Translations under genes and position numbers: made by a program
In this document: positions 8,586 through 17,410 of the stretch, piece after piece
Numbering within the stretch: the stretch's first letter is position 1
Layout: the number at the start of each line of letters is the position of its first letter
The notes under the pieces: model-generated
The model's database searches: none
What the model was told of the DNA's origin: nothing
What the model saw: only the letters and a program-made list of their open reading frames with translations
Assembly: GCA_044463125.1 (NCBI GenBank)
Contig: JBIQMS010000027.1
Coordinates: 1 to 64,000 of the forward strand
From: CAYMZZ01 sp044463125
GTDB lineage: Bacteria; Bacteroidota; Bacteroidia; Chitinophagales; Chitinophagaceae
Length of the DNA: 64,000 nucleotides
Direction of reading: 5' to 3'

Positions 8586-9899
8586 TTATTTTTTCCGGAA
8601 GAATATCCGGATAGGCACACCGGTCAAATCAAATTGCTGGCGCAATTGATTCTCGAGGTAATTGCGATAGGGTGTTTTAATATCGTCGGGAAAATTGCAG
8701 AAAAAGGCAAAAGAAGGCGTGGCCGTGGGTAACTGTGTTACGAATTTTATCTTTACCTGGTGGCCCCTCACTACCGGGGCATGGTATTGCTCCACTGCCT
8801 TCAACATTACATCATTCAGTTTGGAGGTGGGTATCTTGCGGCGGCGGTTCTCGTATACTTCCAGGGCTGCTTCCACTGCTTTAAATATCCGGGTCTTTTC
8901 TTTCGCGGAAATAAAGAGAATGGGAACATCATTGAAAGGTGCCAGCCTCCGCTTCAGCTCCTCTGCATAATCGCGCGCGGTATTGGTTTCTTTTTTCAAC
9001 AGGTCCCATTTGTTTACCAGTACCACCACGCCCTTGCCTTTTCTTGCGGCCAGGCTATAGATATTCAGGTCCTGCTGGGTAATTCCTTTCTCCGCATCGA
9101 GGAGCAGCAGGCATACATCGGCTTCATCCAGCGCCTTGATCGCACGGATCACGCTGTAAAATTCCAGGTCTTCATGCACTTTGGTTTTACGGCGGATACC
9201 GGCGGTATCGATCAGGACAAATTCTTTTTGAAAGAGGTTATAATGGGTGTGAATGGTATCGCGGGTGGTGCCGGCGATATCACTTACAATAGTCCGCTCC
9301 TGCCCTATCAGGGCATTGAGCAGGGATGATTTGCCTACATTGGGTTGCCCGATGATGGCAAATTTGGGCAGGGCCTGCTCATCTTCTTCTTCCTCCTCTG
9401 GAGCAGGAGGCATCAGTTCCGTCAACGCATCGAGCAACTCGCCCGTTCCGCTTCCGCTGGCGGCAGCGAGGAAGAAAATTTGATCGAATCCCATGCTGTA
9501 AAACTCCATCGCTTCCAGCATGCGATCGTTATTATCTACTTTATTGACCGTTAGAAAAACGGGTTTGGTACTACGGCGCAAGACATCGGCCATACTATCA
9601 TCCAGATCCGTGCGGCCGGTTTGGGCATCCACCATAAAGATGATGGCATCGGCTTCCTCCACCGCGATCAATACCTGCCGCGCGATTTCTTTCTCAAACA
9701 CGTCTTCACTACCGGCCACAAACCCCCCCGTGTCTACCACGTTAAAGGTTTTGCCATTCCAGTCGGCCACACCATACTGGCGATCGCGCGTAACGCCACT
9801 TACATCATCTACAATAGCCTTGCGCTGCTCCAGCAAGCGATTGAAGAATGTGCTTTTTCCCACATTGGGCCGACCGACGATTGCGACTGTGAATGACAT
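8586..9899 (-). CDS. der: ribosome biogenesis GTPase Der
   Basis: A 437-residue double-GTPase (EngA/Der) required for 50S subunit maturation. The first G domain has GRPNVGKST (8-16), DTGG and NKVD. The second has GQPNVGKSS (about 183-191), DTAG and NKWD. A C-terminal KH-like domain follows (about 350-437). The acidic EEEEEDEQ linker between the domains is typical. Length matches the family. It lies downstream of era on the same strand, but the 276-bp gap between them is filled by a pair of complementary heptad arrays; the left one starts about 28 bp upstream of the der ATG. Confidence 0.97.
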   Translation of the reverse strand: MSFTVAIVGRPNVGKSTFFNRLLEQRKAIVDDVSGVTRDRQYGVADWNGKTFNVVDTGGFVAGSEDVFEKEIARQVLIAVEEADAIIFMVDAQTGRTDLDDSMADVLRRSTKPVFLTVNKVDNNDRMLEAMEFYSMGFDQIFFLAAASGSGTGELLDALTELMPPAPEEEEEDEQALPKFAIIGQPNVGKSSLLNALIGQERTIVSDIAGTTRDTIHTHYNLFQKEFVLIDTAGIRRKTKVHEDLEFYSVIRAIKALDEADVCLLLLDAEKGITQQDLNIYSLAARKGKGVVVLVNKWDLLKKETNTARDYAEELKRRLAPFNDVPILFISAKEKTRIFKAVEAALEVYENRRRKIPTSKLNDVMLKAVEQYHAPVVRGHQVKIKFVTQLPTATPSFAFFCNFPDDIKTPYRNYLENQLRQQFDLTGVPIRIFFRKK

Positions 9900-9926
9900 G
9901 ATTGATTTTTTGATTAGCTGATTGAC

Positions 9927-9982
9927 GTGAATCGTGAGGCGTGAGACGTGAGACGTGAGACGTGAATCGTGAATCGTGAGGC
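9927..9982. repeat. heptad repeat array, left-hand (GT) orientation
   Basis: Eight in-phase 7-nt units on the plus strand: GTGAATC, GTGAGGC, GTGAGAC (three times), GTGAATC (twice), GTGAGGC. It starts about 28 bp from the der start codon and is complementary to the array at 10103-10173, so the two bracket the der-era gap as an inverted repeat. Confidence 0.9.
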
Positions 9983-10102
9983 GCGGTGAACTCTCGTTTA
10001 AAAAAGATACCGATCACCTGAAAATACCCGAACAAGATCACATACCCCATCCGTTCCCTAACCGCACAATTTCCTATTTCAACACCAACCTATCCTAATT
10101 AA

Positions 10103-10173
10103 GTTAAACTTTAAACTCTAAACTCCCTCACGCCTCACGCCTCACGATTCACGATTCACGCCTCACGCCTCAC
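10103..10173. repeat. heptad repeat array, right-hand (complement) orientation, abutting the era stop
   Basis: Read on the minus strand: GTGAGGC (twice), GTGAATC (twice), GTGAGGC (twice), GTGAGGG, one extra base, then GTTTAGA, GTTTAAA, GTTTAAC. The array starts 2 nt after the era stop codon (TGA, 10176-10178). It contains two unit families (GTGAGGC-like and GTTTAGA-like) almost in phase, which argues that they belong to one repeat system. Confidence 0.9.
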
Positions 10174-10175
10174 GC

Positions 10176-11042
10176 TCAATACCCATACTCCCGCAAATAC
10201 AACTCATTGTCCCTCCACTTCGGCTTCACTTTCACGAACAATTCCAAAAATACTTTTTGTTGCAGAAATGCTTCAATATCCTGGCGGGCTGCTGTCCCGA
10301 TCTTCTTGATCATACTTCCCTTTTCGCCTATCAGGATCATCTTCTGTGTTTCGCGGTTCACGATGATGTCGGCGACAATCTTGACCAGGCTTTGCTTTTC
10401 TTGAAACTCCCGCACCAGCACGGTGGTGTGGTAAGGTATTTCGTCGCCGCAAAGCTCATAAATTTTCTCCCTGATCATTTCGCCCACGAAAAAGCGGCTG
10501 GGAAGGTCACTCAATTCGTCGGTAGGATAGAAGGGTTCGCCTTCGGGCAGCCATTCCAGAACCGGAGCCAGGAATTCAGCGGGGGTAATTCCGGCTATTG
10601 CTGAAATCCGCATCACTTTTTTGCAATAGGGTTTGGCGGAGAAAAAGATTTCCGCTTCCCGAACATGCGCTTCGTTGGCCCTGTCGATCTTGTTCAAAAC
10701 CACGATGGCCGGTACTTTCAAGCGAAGGGCTTCAAACACTTCATGGGAAGCCTGCCAGTCGTCGTTCACATCTACCAGCAAAAGGGCCAGGTCCGCGTCT
10801 TCCAAAGCTCCCTTCACCGCCAGCATCATTTTTTCATGCAGCTTATAGCGGGGGTCAATAATGCCGGGCGTATCGGAAAGAATCACCTGGTAATCCTCGC
10901 CACTCAAAATTCCTTTGATGCGGTGCCGGGTGGTTTGTACTTTATGGGATACAATGGCCAGCTTCTCCCCGATCAATGCGTTGAGCAGGGTGCTCTTGCC
11001 CGCGTTGGGCCGGCCAAAAATATTCACAAAGCCGACTTTCAT
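10176..11042 (-). CDS. era: GTPase Era
   Basis: A 288-residue Era GTPase, which binds 16S rRNA near its 3' end and is needed for 30S assembly. The G domain has GRPNAGKSTLL (G1), an effector region with KVQTTRH, DTPG (G3) and NKID (G4). The C-terminal KH domain carries the GEKGSMIKKIG loop (RNA-binding GxxG-type). Length is normal for the family. A GGAGG Shine-Dalgarno sits just upstream of the ATG, unusual in this window. Upstream on the same strand lie a terminator and the initiator tRNA gene. The stop codon is 2 nt from a heptad array. Confidence 0.97.
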   Translation of the reverse strand: MKVGFVNIFGRPNAGKSTLLNALIGEKLAIVSHKVQTTRHRIKGILSGEDYQVILSDTPGIIDPRYKLHEKMMLAVKGALEDADLALLLVDVNDDWQASHEVFEALRLKVPAIVVLNKIDRANEAHVREAEIFFSAKPYCKKVMRISAIAGITPAEFLAPVLEWLPEGEPFYPTDELSDLPSRFFVGEMIREKIYELCGDEIPYHTTVLVREFQEKQSLVKIVADIIVNRETQKMILIGEKGSMIKKIGTAARQDIEAFLQQKVFLELFVKVKPKWRDNELYLREYGY

Positions 11043-11073
11043 GAGTGTGCCTCCGGAAGATCTGAAATAAAAG

Positions 11074-11095
11074 AGGGCAAGATCGCTCTTGCCCT
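11074..11095 (-). terminator. intrinsic terminator of the tRNA-fMet gene
   Basis: On the minus strand, AGGGCAAG pairs with CTTGCCCT around a 6-nt loop and is followed by CTTTTATTT. It lies 8 nt past the 3' end of the tRNA and before era, so the tRNA is probably a separate transcript. Confidence 0.75.
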
Positions 11096-11102
11096 GGGTT
11101 TG

Positions 11103-11174
<72 letters not shown>

Positions 11175-11184
11175 ATGTGGGGTG

Positions 11185-11216
11185 CAAAGGTAAGGGGATT
11201 CTCCTCTCCTGCCAAA
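11185..11216 (-). promoter_or_regulatory. tRNA-fMet promoter (TTTG-20 nt-TACCTTTG)
   Basis: On the minus strand TTTG (11216-11213) and TACCTTTG (11192-11185) are separated by exactly 20 nt. Both boxes match the Bacteroidota consensus perfectly. The start would be about 6 nt downstream, just before the tRNA 5' end. Confidence 0.8.
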
Positions 11217-11289
11217 TAATCGCTCAAAATATATTGGGCATGAATTTCGTTGTAAAGAAACTATTCACTCAAAAACCTAAACCCCGGAT

Positions 11290-11694
11290 ATGAAACAACA
11301 TTTGATCGCCGGATTGGCCCTCCTGTTACTCACAACTTCCTGTAAAAAGGACGATGACGATGGTTGCGACATTAATACGAATACCATCGCCGGCACTTAT
11401 ACCCTGCAGACGCTGACCGTTTCCGGCATTGACGCCAGGGATGTATTTTTTGATGACTGTGAACAGGATAATGAGATTGTACTGAATGCCAATGGCACTT
11501 ATCAGTCGGTGGATGCGGGTGTGGCCTGCGACCCTCCAGGCAATGCTTCCGGTAACTGGAACCTTTCCGGCAACCTGCTGAGTATCGACTTATTTCCAGA
11601 AACGCTGACCCTGGAAGATTTTGATTGTACCAACCTACGGGGTTCTGCAACCTATATGAGCCAGGAAATAAAAGTAACCCTCCGCAAAAAATAG
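11290..11694 (+). CDS. lipocalin-like lipoprotein
   Basis: A 134-residue lipoprotein. The signal peptide has a lipobox ending at Cys18 (LLTTSC), followed by KKDDDDG. The mature part resembles Bacteroidota lipocalin-like domains: AGTYTLQTLTVSG at the first strand, NANGTYQSVDAG, SGNWNLSGNLLSIDL, then a final strand ending KVTLRKK. Four cysteines in the mature domain (DDC, VAC, DFDC and an early C) could form disulfides. The ligand is unknown. A very long hairpin follows as a shared terminator with the converging gene. Confidence 0.7.
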   Translation: MKQHLIAGLALLLLTTSCKKDDDDGCDINTNTIAGTYTLQTLTVSGIDARDVFFDDCEQDNEIVLNANGTYQSVDAGVACDPPGNASGNWNLSGNLLSIDLFPETLTLEDFDCTNLRGSATYMSQEIKVTLRKK

Positions 11695-11722
11695 CGGCAC
11701 CTCTTTCTTTCTGCCCCCTTAA

Positions 11723-11778
11723 CTACTTTAAACAGTAAAGCCGAATGCTGGAGCATTCGGCTTTACTGTTTAAAGTAG
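11723..11778. terminator. bidirectional terminator, perfect 27-bp inverted repeat
   Basis: Two perfectly complementary 27-nt arms (11723-11749 and 11752-11778) are separated by GG. The stem is A/T-rich at the base and has GCCGAATGC near the loop, so each strand ends with a T-rich arm. It lies between converging genes (stops at 11694 and 11782) and can end both. The length and lack of any mismatch are unusual for a terminator. Confidence 0.85.
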
Positions 11779-11781
11779 GTC

Positions 11782-12495
11782 TTACCGTTTAGCCACCGTG
11801 CTGGCACCGCTGGCCTTGAGTTCGCGGATCGTCGCATCGCCCCGATAATAAATATCGCTGGCGCCACTGGCCCTCACCGATAATTCTTTTTGAACGGTGA
11901 TACGAATATCGCTGGCTCCACTGGCTTCCGCTTCGCAATATTGAATGGCCAGATCATAGCCCTTGAAATTGCTGGCTCCGCTGGCATCAATCTTCAGGTT
12001 TTGAATTTTACCGGTGAGCCGGGCATCGGATGCACCGCTCTGGTTGATCCGGGCTTCCTCAAATTCCACATTGCCTTTAAGATCGCTGGCGCCTGAAAGC
12101 AGAATGCCGGCAGTGCCTGCTTTCCAGGTATCCATCAACTGCGCATCGGTGGCGCCATGCAGGGTAAGCGAATTCAGCGACTTATAGGATATATAAGCCC
12201 TGAGCCGCATATTGCGGGTATTCCAGTACTTTGATTTTGCCTTGAGGTCGATATGCAATACACCATTCACCACTTTAACGGTAATGTCTTTGATGTATTC
12301 ATTTTTTGAAGCACTAACGCCCACAGACTCCTCCGTGCCTTTGGTGAGGTAAACATCGAAACCGCCCGATACTTCCACGCCGGTGAAACCGGAAACATGC
12401 CTCAATTCCACATTCTCGTCCTTGATGGTAGTTTGGGCTTGAGTTGCAGCCTGAAGTAGAAGAATAGCGGCCAACACTCCTATAATTTTCCGCAT
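11782..12495 (-). CDS. head GIN domain-containing protein (DUF2807)
   Basis: A 237-residue secreted protein. A signal peptide (1-20, ends TQAQ) is followed by the DUF2807 'head GIN' domain opening with HVSGFTGVEVSGGFDVYLTKG. The C-terminal half consists of short repeats around the sequence SGASD (six or more copies), predicted to form a right-handed beta-helix. Bacteroidota carry many paralogues; they are periplasmic or surface proteins of unknown function. It ends at the shared terminator at 11723-11778. The ATG is followed by a clear hydrophobic signal, supporting the start. Confidence 0.8.
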   Translation of the reverse strand: MRKIIGVLAAILLLQAATQAQTTIKDENVELRHVSGFTGVEVSGGFDVYLTKGTEESVGVSASKNEYIKDITVKVVNGVLHIDLKAKSKYWNTRNMRLRAYISYKSLNSLTLHGATDAQLMDTWKAGTAGILLSGASDLKGNVEFEEARINQSGASDARLTGKIQNLKIDASGASNFKGYDLAIQYCEAEASGASDIRITVQKELSVRASGASDIYYRGDATIRELKASGASTVAKR

Positions 12496-12611
12496 AGCTG
12501 ATACATTTTATGCTGTAATACGGGAGGGTTAAGAAAATGTTACAGGCCGTTTGATTTTTTTTGGCTTAATTTTGCGCCAGTTCTTGCAAACGAAAGCTTT
12601 GTAAGTTTTCA

Positions 12612-12702
12612 GTGTTTCCCGGGGTGTTCCTGGCGGTCCGCCGCCACGATCTGAGATTATACCCGTAAACCTGATCAGGGTAATGCCTGCGCAGGGAAGG
12701 AG
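12612..12702 (+). promoter_or_regulatory. TPP riboswitch (THI box)
   Basis: All conserved parts of the thiamin pyrophosphate aptamer are present in order: GGGGTG (12621), a TGGCGG-TCCG-CCGCCA hairpin (12631-12646, variable P3 arm), CTGAGAT (12651), ACCC (12661), ACCTGATCAGGGTAATGCC (from 12669) and GCAGGGAA (12691). The outer P1 helix forms from TTCCC (12616-12620) and GGGAA (12694-12698). The downstream gene begins at 12767. No strong terminator separates the two, so control may be at translation start; that is inference. Confidence 0.93.
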
Positions 12703-12766
12703 GTCAGTTTTTGCCCTTTCTCCAACAGCATTTCCCTCTCATTTTTTAACCTTAAATCGAAAAAAA

Positions 12767-14932
12767 ATGAAGAGGATTGCATGGTTCGGCTGTTTATTAA
12801 CCACAGCCATAACCGGTTATTCCCAAGAATCGCCCGCCGACAGTTTTTATGCCCTTTCGCCCGTGGAGGTCAAAGCCATCCGCGCCGCCGAAACGGCACC
12901 ATTTTCCAAAACCAACCTGAGCAAGCAGGAAATCCGAAAGCTCAACCTGGGCCAGGACCTGCCCTTCCTGCTCAACCAGACCCCATCGGTAGTAGCCAAT
13001 GCCGACGCGGGCAATGGCATCGGTTATACGGGTATCCGTATCCGAGGTACAGATGCCACACGAATTAATATTACCCTCAATGGCATTCCTTTCAATGATG
13101 CCGAAAGCCAGGGTAGTTTTTTTGTGAACCTGCCCGATTTCGCCTCCAGCGTGAATACCATCCAGATCCAGCGCGGTGTGGGCACATCCTCCAACGGAAC
13201 GGGTGCTTTTGGCGCCACCGTGAGTCTCTCCACTCATGAGCAAAACCGGGAAGCTTACGGTGAAGTCATCAATGGGTATGGCTCCTTCAATACCTGGCGG
13301 CATACGGTGAAAGCCGGCACGGGATTGATCAATGAAAAATTCACACTCGATGCCCGCCTGAGCCGCATCAGCAGCGATGGCTTTATCGACCGGGCCAGCA
13401 GCGACCTGCAGGCATTCTATGTATCGGGAGCCTGGCTGGGTAAATCACAATCGCTTCGCCTGAATATTTTTTCGGGAAAAGAAAAAACCTACCAGGCCTG
13501 GAATGGAATTCCCGCCTGGCTTATTAAGGAAGACCGTACCTATAATTCCAGTGGTACCGACCGGCCGGGTGAACCCTACGACAACGAAACGGATAATTAT
13601 ACCCAAACCCATTACCAGCTTTTCTTTGATCAAAACCTGGGCAGGTTCTGGAAATTCAATACAGGCCTATTCCTCACCCGCGGTAAAGGCTATTATGAAA
13701 ACTACCGCGGCGGAGAGGCTTTTGAAGACTATGGCCTCAGCCCTATTGTTGTAGACGGCAACCTGCTGGAAGAAACCGACCTGGTGCGTCAGAAATGGCT
13801 CGATAACCATTTCTATGGCCAGATTTTTTCAGCGCAGTATGAGAAGGGAAGAAACCAGGTAACCCTCGGCGGAGGCTGGAGCATTTACGATGGTCTGCAT
13901 TTTGGCGATATTATTTGGGCCAAGTACGGTTTCGATGAAGGATTTCGCTACTATGATGTGGATGCCCTAAAAAAAGACCTGAACCTGTATGCGAAATGGC
14001 AGTTTCCCATTGGGCGCTTCTTTCATGGATTCGCGGACCTGCAATACAGGCATGTTTCGCACGACATGAATGGTTTCAGTGATAACCCTGCCTTGATGAT
14101 CAACCGGAAATTCAATTTTGTGAATCCCAAAGCCGGTGTATCCTATCAGCAGGGACCCTGGCAGGCCTATTTGAGCTATGCGGTCGCCAACAAGGAACCC
14201 AACCGCGATGACTTTGAAGCCAGCCAGGAGAATCAGCCAAAGCATGAAACCCTGCACGATATTGAATCCGGTATCACACACCGCGGCAAACGTCACCAAC
14301 TAGGCGTTACGCTTTATTATATGCGCTACCGCAATCAGTTGGTGTTGACCGGTCAGATCAACGATGTGGGAGCCTATACGCGGGTAAATGTGCCCAATAG
14401 TTACCGGATGGGTATGGAATGGCAGGCACAGTACCAGTTTAGCCCCAAATTTCTGGTGACAGGTAATCTTTCCCTGAGTGAAAACCGCATCAGGGCTTTC
14501 ACCGAATACCTGGATCAATACAATGCGGATTTTGACTGGATCGGCCAGTCAGCCATTGAACATAGGAATACCCGTATCGGATTTTCGCCGGGTGTAATCG
14601 CCAACCTGGGACTGCACTGGCAGGCCACCGAAGCCCTGAACCTGGCCCTGATGAATAAATATGTGGGAGATCAATACCTCGACAATACCGAAAGCAGCGA
14701 ACGAAAACTGGATGCTTTTCACACGCAGGACCTGCGGGTAATGTATAAAGTGAAGGATCTTGTTTTTAAGGAATGGGATGTCACTTTTCAGCTCAATAAT
14801 CTGCTCAACAGGAAATACGAACCCAATGGATATACCTATGCATATGTATATGACGGTGCTGTTGTAGCCGACAACTACTATTACCCCATGGCCGGCACCA
14901 ATTTCATGCTGCTGGTTAGCGTCAGGTTATAA
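12767..14932 (+). CDS. TonB-dependent receptor, probably thiamin uptake (Omr1-like)
   Basis: A 721-residue outer-membrane receptor. A signal peptide (ends ITGYS) is followed by a plug domain with GIGYTGIRIRGTDATRINITLNG-type segments, IQIQRGVGTSSNGTGAFGATVSLST, and a 22-strand-type beta-barrel ending LLVSVRL. There is no N-terminal carboxypeptidase-like or SusC-type extension. An upstream ATG at 12683 lies inside the riboswitch and would add 28 residues ahead of the signal peptide, so 12767 is chosen. TPP-riboswitch-controlled TonB receptors in Bacteroidota are predicted thiamin or thiamin-precursor importers; control by the upstream TPP element is the main basis for the substrate. No thiamin salvage genes are adjacent. 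Confidence 0.9.
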   Translation: MKRIAWFGCLLTTAITGYSQESPADSFYALSPVEVKAIRAAETAPFSKTNLSKQEIRKLNLGQDLPFLLNQTPSVVANADAGNGIGYTGIRIRGTDATRINITLNGIPFNDAESQGSFFVNLPDFASSVNTIQIQRGVGTSSNGTGAFGATVSLSTHEQNREAYGEVINGYGSFNTWRHTVKAGTGLINEKFTLDARLSRISSDGFIDRASSDLQAFYVSGAWLGKSQSLRLNIFSGKEKTYQAWNGIPAWLIKEDRTYNSSGTDRPGEPYDNETDNYTQTHYQLFFDQNLGRFWKFNTGLFLTRGKGYYENYRGGEAFEDYGLSPIVVDGNLLEETDLVRQKWLDNHFYGQIFSAQYEKGRNQVTLGGGWSIYDGLHFGDIIWAKYGFDEGFRYYDVDALKKDLNLYAKWQFPIGRFFHGFADLQYRHVSHDMNGFSDNPALMINRKFNFVNPKAGVSYQQGPWQAYLSYAVANKEPNRDDFEASQENQPKHETLHDIESGITHRGKRHQLGVTLYYMRYRNQLVLTGQINDVGAYTRVNVPNSYRMGMEWQAQYQFSPKFLVTGNLSLSENRIRAFTEYLDQYNADFDWIGQSAIEHRNTRIGFSPGVIANLGLHWQATEALNLALMNKYVGDQYLDNTESSERKLDAFHTQDLRVMYKVKDLVFKEWDVTFQLNNLLNRKYEPNGYTYAYVYDGAVVADNYYYPMAGTNFMLLVSVRL

Positions 14933-14936
14933 GTAG

Positions 14937-14976
14937 AAATCCATCCTGTACCGGCATGCCGGTACAGGATGGATTT
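14937..14976. terminator. bidirectional terminator, perfect 40-nt palindrome
   Basis: Each half is 20 nt (14937-14956 and 14957-14976) with no mismatch, centred on GGCATGCC, and it is followed by T residues on both strands. It lies 4 bp after the receptor stop and ahead of the converging rhodanese gene. Confidence 0.85.
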
Positions 14977-15010
14977 TTTCATTGTGAAATGATTGGTGAT
15001 TCGCGGAATA

Positions 15011-15319
15011 CTACTGGTTGAATTTCTCTTCCCAGGCCAGCATACCACCCACCAGGTTTTTGGTATTAGTGAATCCCATGGTATCCAGAATGAGGCAGGC
15101 CTGTCCACTGCGATTGCCACTTCGGCAATACACAATCAGTTCCTCGTTTTTCAAAGCTTCCAGTTCATCCACCTGCATGGTCTGAATCTTTCCTAATGGG
15201 ATCAGGGTTCCGCCAATATTGAATGCCTGGTGTTCGTGTGGCTCGCGCACATCCACGATGTTGAGCTTTTCGCCGGCATCCATTCTTTGTTTCAGTTCTT
15301 CGGGAGTTATGGTTTGCAT
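15011..15319 (-). CDS. rhodanese-like domain protein
   Basis: A 102-residue single rhodanese domain. The active-site loop CRSGNRS starts at Cys65; the CxxGxR form is typical of sulfurtransferases of the PspE/GlpE size class. It also has the IVDVREPHEH motif near the N-terminus and GGMLAWE near the end. There is no signal peptide, so it should be cytoplasmic. It follows the PASTA gene with 18 bp between and is probably co-transcribed with it and ddl. The sulfur acceptor is unknown. Confidence 0.9.
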   Translation of the reverse strand: MQTITPEELKQRMDAGEKLNIVDVREPHEHQAFNIGGTLIPLGKIQTMQVDELEALKNEELIVYCRSGNRSGQACLILDTMGFTNTKNLVGGMLAWEEKFNQ

Positions 15320-15337
15320 ATTCTTCCTTTTTAAGAG

Positions 15338-16168
15338 TTATAGGTCTTCCTGCCTGGCCGCTTCTTCGGGTGAGGGTCGATAGGTAGTGTCAAGCATGGG
15401 CCGCTCCGTTTGCAGCTTGATATCCATCAATTGACCGGGTCTGATATAGCGATAGCGGCTATCGGGCCCCAGCCTTTCCGGGCTTTGCCAGTAAATATAG
15501 GCATTACAGGTATCCGTTACATCCGGGTCGGCCAGCACCACACCGAAATAGATTCCGGAGCTTTCGATCTGGGATTTTGCCTCGCAATAGGTTTTGCCGA
15601 TCAGCAGGGGTACAATAAACTGGCGATCGCCGAGTCCATCACCCAGCACCAGGTCAATTTCACTACCCATCCGAATCTTGGTACCCGGTGTTATTTTGCT
15701 GCCATTGAAGAGTTGTTCCAACACTGCATTCTTTGCAAAATCGGGGCGAAAACTGGTATCGCCCACGCGGAGGTTATAATTCTTCAAAGTCATTTCCGCA
15801 CTGCGCAAACTGGAGCCCACGATATTCGGCATTTCAATCAGCGGCGGAACCGATCGATTGATGGTCAGGTACACTGTTCTGTTCACTTTCACCATTTCAT
15901 CGGCTTCCGGCACCTGGCGCAGTACCTGCATGGGTTTGGTGGTATCCACATAAATCGAGTCCAGCACTTCCACCTCAAAGCCTGCATCTTCGAGCAGGGA
16001 CACGGCTTCCTCATAGCTCTTGCCCTGTACCAGGGGAACCGTCTTCGACTCGCCATGATGTGTTAGCCAGTCGAGCGAAAGAATAAAAAGCAAAAAAATG
16101 ATAAAAGCGAGAGCGATGCCGGCAACGACATTCACCCATAAAGGCCTTTTCGTGATAAATCCAAACAT
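15338..16168 (-). CDS. PASTA domain-containing membrane protein
   Basis: A 276-residue protein with a short cytoplasmic start, one transmembrane helix (about 12-32) and three PASTA repeats (about 40-105, 110-175, 185-250), with typical VPLVQGKSYEEAVSLLEDAGF and MPNIVGSSLRSAEMTL openings. PASTA domains bind peptidoglycan fragments or act as structural modules on kinases and penicillin-binding proteins; here no kinase or transpeptidase domain is attached. It lies 27 bp downstream of ddl, so a cell-wall role is likely. The C-terminal ~25 residues are proline/acidic-rich and unstructured. Confidence 0.88.
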   Translation of the reverse strand: MFGFITKRPLWVNVVAGIALAFIIFLLFILSLDWLTHHGESKTVPLVQGKSYEEAVSLLEDAGFEVEVLDSIYVDTTKPMQVLRQVPEADEMVKVNRTVYLTINRSVPPLIEMPNIVGSSLRSAEMTLKNYNLRVGDTSFRPDFAKNAVLEQLFNGSKITPGTKIRMGSEIDLVLGDGLGDRQFIVPLLIGKTYCEAKSQIESSGIYFGVVLADPDVTDTCNAYIYWQSPERLGPDSRYRYIRPGQLMDIKLQTERPMLDTTYRPSPEEAARQEDL

Positions 16169-16195
16169 GCGATACGATTGAATAAAATTAGTTGT

Positions 16196-17197
16196 TTACG
16201 CCTGACCGCCCACCGATAACGCCTCTTCCAGCAAATTAGTATAAAAGTCGCGCAGGTTGCCTCCCATGGCTTTTACCTGCTGCGGCACAATGCTGGCCGC
16301 ACTCTGCCCGGGAATCGTATTGATCTCGAGCATATAGGGCCGCCCCTCTTCTTCCGAATAGATAAAGTCGATTCGCACCACGCCCCTGCAATTGAAGAGG
16401 GCATAGATATTTCGCGCGGCATCCCGCACTTTTTCCGCGATGGCTTCATCCACTTCCGCCGGTGTGGTTTCCGTGGATTTGCCTTCGTATTTGGCCTCAA
16501 AATCAAAGAAAGCCTTTTCAGCATGCGCTTTCACTTCGGTAAGCGGCAGCACATGAATAGAGCCGGCCGTGCGATACACACCCACGGTAAACTCACGCCC
16601 CTTCACCATTTCTTCAATCAATACCTGGCTATCTTCCCGGAATGCTTTTTCTATAGCTTCCGAAAGCTGTGCGGCCTCATCCACCCGGCTCATGCCGATG
16701 CTGGAGCCGCCATTATTGGGTTTTACAAAAACAGGAAAACGCAGTTTTTGGATAATGTCTTCAGTGGAATAAGGAATATCCCTGAACAGGTGCACCGACT
16801 CCGCCACGGCGATGCCGCCCATTTTGGCCACGGCCACCGTATAGCGCTTGTTGAAGGTGAGCGCCGAAACGGCCGCATCGCAACTCGTATAAGGAATTTG
16901 GAGCATATCAAGATAACCCTGCAATTTTCCATCCTCACCCGGCGTGCCATGCAGGGCAATAAATGCCGCGTCGAAATGAATCCGATTCCCGTTTTTCTGA
17001 ATGCTAAAATCGTTCCGGTCAACCGGAAACTTTTCCCCCGAAGCAGCATGAAAAAACCACCCCTCTTTCGTTATATCTATATAATAAACCTCGTAACGTG
17101 CAGGATCCAGGTTTTCCCGGATAGTTGCGGCGGTTTTATACGATATCACTGATTCTCCGGAATAGCCCCCGGTAAGCAGGGCGATCTTTTTTTTCAT
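16196..17197 (-). CDS. ddl: D-alanine--D-alanine ligase
   Basis: A 333-residue ATP-grasp enzyme that makes D-Ala-D-Ala for peptidoglycan. It shows ALHGTPGEDGKLQG (about 79-92), the ATP-binding KPNNGGSSIGMS segment, and the C-terminal metal and phosphate site EINTIPGQSAASIVPQQ. The start ATGAAAAAAAAG is followed by IALLTGGYSGE, the usual N-terminal P-loop-like motif. Length is typical. It is first in a ddl-PASTA-rhodanese run on the minus strand. A heptad array begins 14 bp upstream of its start codon. Confidence 0.96.
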   Translation of the reverse strand: MKKKIALLTGGYSGESVISYKTAATIRENLDPARYEVYYIDITKEGWFFHAASGEKFPVDRNDFSIQKNGNRIHFDAAFIALHGTPGEDGKLQGYLDMLQIPYTSCDAAVSALTFNKRYTVAVAKMGGIAVAESVHLFRDIPYSTEDIIQKLRFPVFVKPNNGGSSIGMSRVDEAAQLSEAIEKAFREDSQVLIEEMVKGREFTVGVYRTAGSIHVLPLTEVKAHAEKAFFDFEAKYEGKSTETTPAEVDEAIAEKVRDAARNIYALFNCRGVVRIDFIYSEEEGRPYMLEINTIPGQSAASIVPQQVKAMGGNLRDFYTNLLEEALSVGGQA

Positions 17198-17210
17198 GGA
17201 TGCTTATGGA

Positions 17211-17288
17211 GTTAGACGTATTACGTTATACGTATTACGTAATACGTCTTAGGTTAAATGTTTTAGGTGGGCATGTTATAAGTCTTAC
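17211..17288. repeat. heptad repeat array, left-hand (GT) orientation, upstream of ddl
   Basis: Eleven consecutive units, nearly all 7 nt (one is 8), each starting GT: GTTAGAC, GTATTAC, GTTATAC, GTATTAC, GTAATAC, GTCTTAG, GTTAAAT, GTTTTAG, GTGGGCAT, GTTATAA, GTCTTAC. Unlike other sites, I see no complementary array at the other end of this gap (near 17567). Confidence 0.85.
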
Positions 17289-17410
17289 AAATCGCGACTA
17301 AGATACGCAGTTGGGTCGAAAACACTAACAGCTAACCCGACTACATAGAGTTAGAGATGAAGTGGATGGGCCATGGGTTGCCCAATCGAAAAAAAAACAG
17401 GGGTCTAAAT

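Noticed and set aside
9927..10173. CRISPR-like array of short repeats
   Set aside because: Units are 7 nt and contiguous, with no spacers; no cas genes are in the window.
12683..12766. Upstream start for the TonB receptor
   Set aside because: It lies within the TPP aptamer and would put 28 unrelated residues before the signal peptide.
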